NCBI GenBank assembly: GCA_036924085.1
Contig: JAVGWX010000009.1
Coordinates: 64,704,512-64,768,511 of the forward strand
Reading direction: 5' to 3'
DNA length: 64,000 bases
From: Ariolimax columbianus
Lineage: Eukaryota > Mollusca > Gastropoda > Stylommatophora > Arionidae
The position numbers and the translations under genes were made by a program. The stretch's first letter is position 1. The number at the start of each line of letters is the position of its first letter. Below the pieces are notes generated by a model. It had not been told where the DNA came from. It made no database searches and saw only the letters and a list, made by a program, of their open reading frames with translations. Positions 56,590-62,500 of this stretch are shown in pieces.

Positions 56590-59500
56590 GCACATGAAGA
56601 CGTCACTTCTGGTGTAAACAGGACATACCAACTGCCAAGTTTGCAAAATTTCATTATCCTCCGACTCAAAGTTTCCTCAGCAGACCGTTGAAAACATGGT
56701 GGGTGTGATGCGGAATCCGGATTGATCAGCGAGCGGTGATTCCAAGTTTGGTCCGGTTTCATTTTAACATGCCTCGTATGGGACAGAATTTGGTACTAGC
56801 CATACGGTTTAGCTACAAAACAGCAGTGAGTCACAACCACTGCATGTGTGTTCAGCAAACTGTCAGTGAGTGTTCCAGGTATGACTTCCATTAAAACTCA
56901 TGAATGTTCCTTGCAACAGGTGTACTTGATCAGCTACGAGCATTTCATGTACGTGACTGAAGATGGTGGCCAGACTTGGAAGAGAACTGAACTGACCTCT
57001 GATGAAAGCAACTCAATCTCTGTTGACGAACAGCTGGAATTCCACCCAGAGCCACAGTTTGAGGACTATGTGGCCGTTATCTCTGATGAAAGAATGGTTT
57101 GTCTTTTTCTGAAATTGAAAATGTTGCTACAAAATTACTATTACATACTTTGAATAACAATTCATCTTATTTGCCTTATGGTCTGATTAGTCCCCCCCCC
57201 AATATTTTCCCACACTGCCACACAAGGCTCATTAATATGAAAGACACAAACAGTTTACTTTTATTTCTCTGTATTTGATAAATTTATCCTAAACAGTTTT
57301 TTTTCCTTAATATGTTTTGATAATACGAGGGTAAGTCAGTAATTAGGTCACAAGCGTATATTGGATTACTTGAAAAATGTAGTTGGTAGTTTCTAAAGCT
57401 TTGTGATTACTTCTGGTAGCACTCACTGGGTGTTGTTTGCACATGTGCAACTGAGATACAAAGTAGCATCCGTGCTCACAGTGTGTACAATAAAAGGGCA
57501 GTGGGACATTGTGCATTTTGTGATGACACAAGGTCTTTCTGCAAAGGAAATTCATAAGAAAATGCTTCCTGTTTACAGTGAGAAATGTATTCTTCGTGAA
57601 GTTGTGAATAACTGGACCAATAACTTTTCTCAAGGACTCTAAAAAATTGTTGATTATCTTGTTCAGATTGCAACAGAATCATTTGTGGGGAGGAGATGAT
57701 TCGAGCTGACAAGATCCATTTGACTTAGCCCCAAGTGAGACTTCCACCTGTTTTGGTGCACTAAAAACTCATCTTAGCAGGAGATGCTTGGTGAAAGATG
57801 AACAGTTTGAACGTGCAGTGCAAAAGTGATTAGACAGCAAACTCACTGGTCCTCATACAAGTAGGCAGCTATGAGTCACTGGCTGCAGTCAGCTCCATTC
57901 ACAGCTGCATTTTCAGCACCATTTAATATTTGAAAATGACTGTTGTATATATAATACAATAAAGGTTGCGTTTTGCCTAGGGTTTGTGAGCCTGTTTTAC
58001 AATTTCAATGTACCATGTTCAAAATATATAGAACTGGTATGTTGTGGACATTTTCATGGTTTGACCCCTCCTCGGAGTTGCTGAAAGGTTTTTCAGTACC
58101 TCAAAAATTATGGATTTTGTGCTCCCTGATCTATGGGTAGTGAGATCGGACTCCCGTGTTCTGTGTTGAGCACGTTAAAAATTCTTTGGCAGTTGGAATT
58201 TGAAGAGTAGGCTTAAAAGCCGCTGCCCGGACAAATTCTAGTAAAAAAATCTACCCAAGTTATTTGTACCTTTTCCCAAGTGGTTTGTTAAGAGCAGCTA
58301 TAGATGGCGCCTAACAGGCTGCAGGTCTACTTAGCTCTAGTGTTTGAGTCATTTAAGATGGACTCACATCGGTTAAACCACCCTCCAAGAAACTGCTTTT
58401 AAACAGACTCTGTTGAGTCTTCTAAATCAGTATTAAGACGTTAAATGAATTTTTGTTGGCACTTTCTGATCATGGGCAGAGCTCAAGAAAACAGTTTGTA
58501 ATAGCACTTAGAGGAATGTGACAGTTGTCATTTTTTTCTCTTATAGAATTGAAAGGGAAAAGCCTTCTGCGTTTGTCCTGAAATGGATGTTGTATCGTAG
58601 TTTACACTGAGGTGGCAATATCTGCACCTTTTGGACTGATACATCCAGTTTCACTATGATATTTTTTGGTACCAGGTTTGTCTTACCTCTGCAACCCCTA
58701 TTCTATTAACTAGACTACATCAGTGGACCCGATTTCCAGGACCACCACTTGGATGCGGAGTAGGGTTTTGCTGACCCTGGTGCAAGAAGCCAGCTATCAG
58801 TCTCTAGCCTCTGCCAGCTCATTCACTAGGCTGCATCTTCAGCCGCCAAAGGAAAAAGAGACACGGTTAAACCTAACCACATGTTCCATACCATCCCATT
58901 TCCTTGTGCTCCTGAAAATATGCACAAGGTAGACATTTGAGGAAAGCTGTTTACTATGACAAAACTATGTGCTCTAGTTTAATTATTCAATCTCAAATGG
59001 ACTGACCTGATCATCTCCAATGTTCCAACTTGTTATGCCAGAAGATTGTGAAATATATATATTGAAGACTTTTTATAAAATTTTCAATACACCTTTCCAT
59101 CACAAAAATCATTAAAAACATCACGAAACATGCTTTGGCGTATACATGGCCATATTTGTTGTTTCCAGAAATGTATTTACAGTGTAGACGCCACTATATT
59201 ATGGATTAAATTTGAGCAGTGCAGCCTAAAATAATGGCCAATCATCCATTACACCAAATAATGGATGGCTCGGGAAATACTCTTATTTGCACACACACAC
59301 ACACCGATATATGGGTGTCACAGGTTGAAAAGGTTAAAGTGTCAGTTCATGTTCAAGATTAACATTTTAAACTAGTTATTGCGGAATCACAGTAAACGAG
59401 AGAGCTGACGCTCTAGCAAAAGATGACAGCAAAAAGGCACAATTTAATCATCGAGTACCATACCTTCTCTTCATTGGTGTATATACTGATTTCAGATGAA

Positions 59501-62500
59501 GATCTTGATCTCTCTGTATGGTCAGGTCAGGTGACCTGACCATACAGAGAAATCAAGAACATCATCAGAAATCAGTATATACACCAATGGAGAGTAAGAC
59601 AGAAACATAAGCAGTACACCAGACCCAATTCACCAACTCAAAAGAAATCAACAGACTACTAGAACATCTATACCGACTGAAGATCTCAAACCAATGAGTG
59701 CCCAAGTAGAACAGGAGGCCAGAACCCTGAACACATTCTACAGGAATGCCCAATCTAAAGGGAAATGAGATACCAGACCTGGTCAGAGGGAACGGAGTTG
59801 AGATAAAAGCTGTGGGGCAGCTGCTCCGACCTGGTGAAGACTACAGACTTCATCATGGCGACTGGTCTGCAGATATAACATGACCAAAAGATCCTGAATG
59901 TAAAGAAGAAGAAACTATAACTAATCTGCACATCTGAGCTTGTTCTTATAATGTCTTCCTCAGCTCTATGTTACTTATGATAACTTCCTCACTAAGGCTA
60001 AATCCATCAAATCAAAAGTGCACACAGTCAAGTGGTGAGTTTTGATGTATACATTTATTTATGGGATCTCAGATAAATGCATATCCTTATTAAATCACAG
60101 AACCCCTTACTGGAGAGGAAATAATAGGACCCCAAATATGAGGTCTTTCATGTGAGGAAGGCAAGTTTTCGATCCGAATCCGAAAACTAGTTTTGATAGT
60201 ATTCTAATCGCAGAACTTGTAAGATGGGTATGGGTATGATTGTTTCATTTATAAGGTCAGGTGTTACCTGGGACTGCAGCCTGTTCAATACCTCTAAAAT
60301 GCTCTGCCCAACGCTCCATCTGTTCTTTTCTTGAAGTAATTAGTATACTAAGCGTATTTCTGATTGGGATATTCGCAGCGGTTGGTTTCTTACATAGTTT
60401 TCTTGTAATCTGCTGTTGCCTGTTTTTGCTGCAGTTTCAGCTGAAATTGTCAGGTCATTGACATACCGTCTTTTGTTCCTGCGAGCACTAGATTTCACTA
60501 GTTTGTTTAGTGTGTCATAAATCTTTTTGCACGATTCATATGTAGCATGTGTTCGCTGCAAGAAGGTTTACTTTTGCCTTTTTCATTTTGTTTATTGTAT
60601 CTTTGGTGTCATCACTTAGCCATTTCTCATTCTAATCTTGGAGTACCTAGCAGTCATTGCTGCTGCATCTTTCACTGCTGTTTTAAAACAATCTCATTTG
60701 GTGTCTATCGTATGAATGGTTGAGTTGTCAGCCAGATTCAATAGGGTTTCAAGATTATTTTGTATTTTACCATTGTATTCTTCTTGCAAGTTTCCAGATA
60801 GCAGTCTTTCTAAATCGATCTTATTGCTGATAGTCTGTTGAAGCCATTTCAGTCTTAGAACACTGTTGAACATGGCTCGGAGTAATTCATGACCAACAAA
60901 ACAATTAGAAATCAATAATATGTTTCATCACTCATTAGGAAAAAAACTGTGGTCATACATCGGGCATGTTCTTAGAAGGGACAGCAACAGACTCCCTCTG
61001 CAAGCATTTATGTGGTCACCATCTGGCAGCAGGAAAAGAGGAAGACCAGACCGAAAGAAACTCTCCACAGAACAATCGTCAGAACAACATTTTATTAACT
61101 AAAACGAGTGGCGTCACACAGATCAAACTGGAGAGCACTTGTTTCTGCCTTAAGTGCCGAATATGGCACTTGAAGAACATTGATGAATCGCAAAAGCTCT
61201 TTTTCTGTCACAGTAACTTGTTACAATGAGACTGGCTTGTCCATGTTGTTTGCTGCATATTTACAATGTTCTCCATAGCACATGGTAAACTTTAGAAAGG
61301 AGCACACAGGTGCATTTTGGTTAGGTCCAAATATCAGACCCAATCATTATCGTACATCTGGTCATCCTGCGGTAAAACAAAATGTAGGTGGCAACACTAG
61401 ACATTAGACAAAAGTAGGTCACCTGCAATACATGTATTATGCACTATCATCATTATTTATCCGCAACATATGTTCTCGTTCTGTTGATATTCTGCACCGT
61501 CTTCTCGAGTTCAGCCCACCAGACTTTGATTGAACTGACTTCCTCCTCCAGGGTGTTTCTTGGGCTTTCCACTCGTATCTATCCCTGTGGGTTCCAACAC
61601 AGCACATGTCTGGTTATACTGTTGGACTTCTTTCTTAGAGCAGTGTCCCACCCAATCCCACTCTCTCCCTCAGTCTCTTGCTCTATTGATTGTTTCATTG
61701 TGTACTATACATTTATAAAATGGCGACATGACTTAGTTGATTCTCTTCTACAATCAGGTATAGGGGTGTCCTTTTCATTTCCTTGTGGCTTATAGTATTT
61801 TACAGAATGTGATAGCAAGCACCAAGTCCATTCCTCCGTATTTGCTGCAGGTTACAGTGTTACTATTCTTTGCTCCCCTTTCTGTTGTTTGAAGCTACTC
61901 ATGCAGAGTTAACTCTTGGTGATGTTTCTTTGGTAGTGGGTTACAGTGGCCCTTCCTACATCCTGAGGTTACTTGAGAAGATTGATTGGGTGTCCTGGCT
62001 GTAGTGCAATGTGAGGCTCTTTGGTAAGTTTATCACCGCCATGGGGATTATAGTGTTGATTCTCTTCTTGTTGACCGGACTATTGTGACAGCTTTTGCCT
62101 AGGAGCACGAACGAGGATGTGAGGTAGGGGTCTTGATCAGTATGTTTCACCTGACCCTGATTACTCTTTACTCCATCCCCTTTCAGTAACATGCCTTCAT
62201 ATTTAAATAATACTGTGCATAATGTCTGCCAGAAAGCATCCCATGTAAATACATCTGTCTAAATTAATGTGCTCTTCAAAAACAAATATACTTAACTACA
62301 TTCATTTATTGAAACAACTTTAGCAGTTATGACATTTAAAATATTTCTCATAAAATACGGTCAAGTGGTAAGTTTTGATGCATACATTTTTTAATGGGGT
62401 CCCCTATGCATGTATTGTTGGTATCCCTGACAAATGCATCTCCCCATTAAATCTGAGGACTCCTTACTGGGGGTGAAACAATAGGACCCCATACATGTAT

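Noticed and set aside
61439..61795. 118-aa ORF with hydrophobic segments, possible membrane protein
   Set aside because: It overlaps dispersed-repeat blocks found elsewhere and has no recognisable family or splice context.
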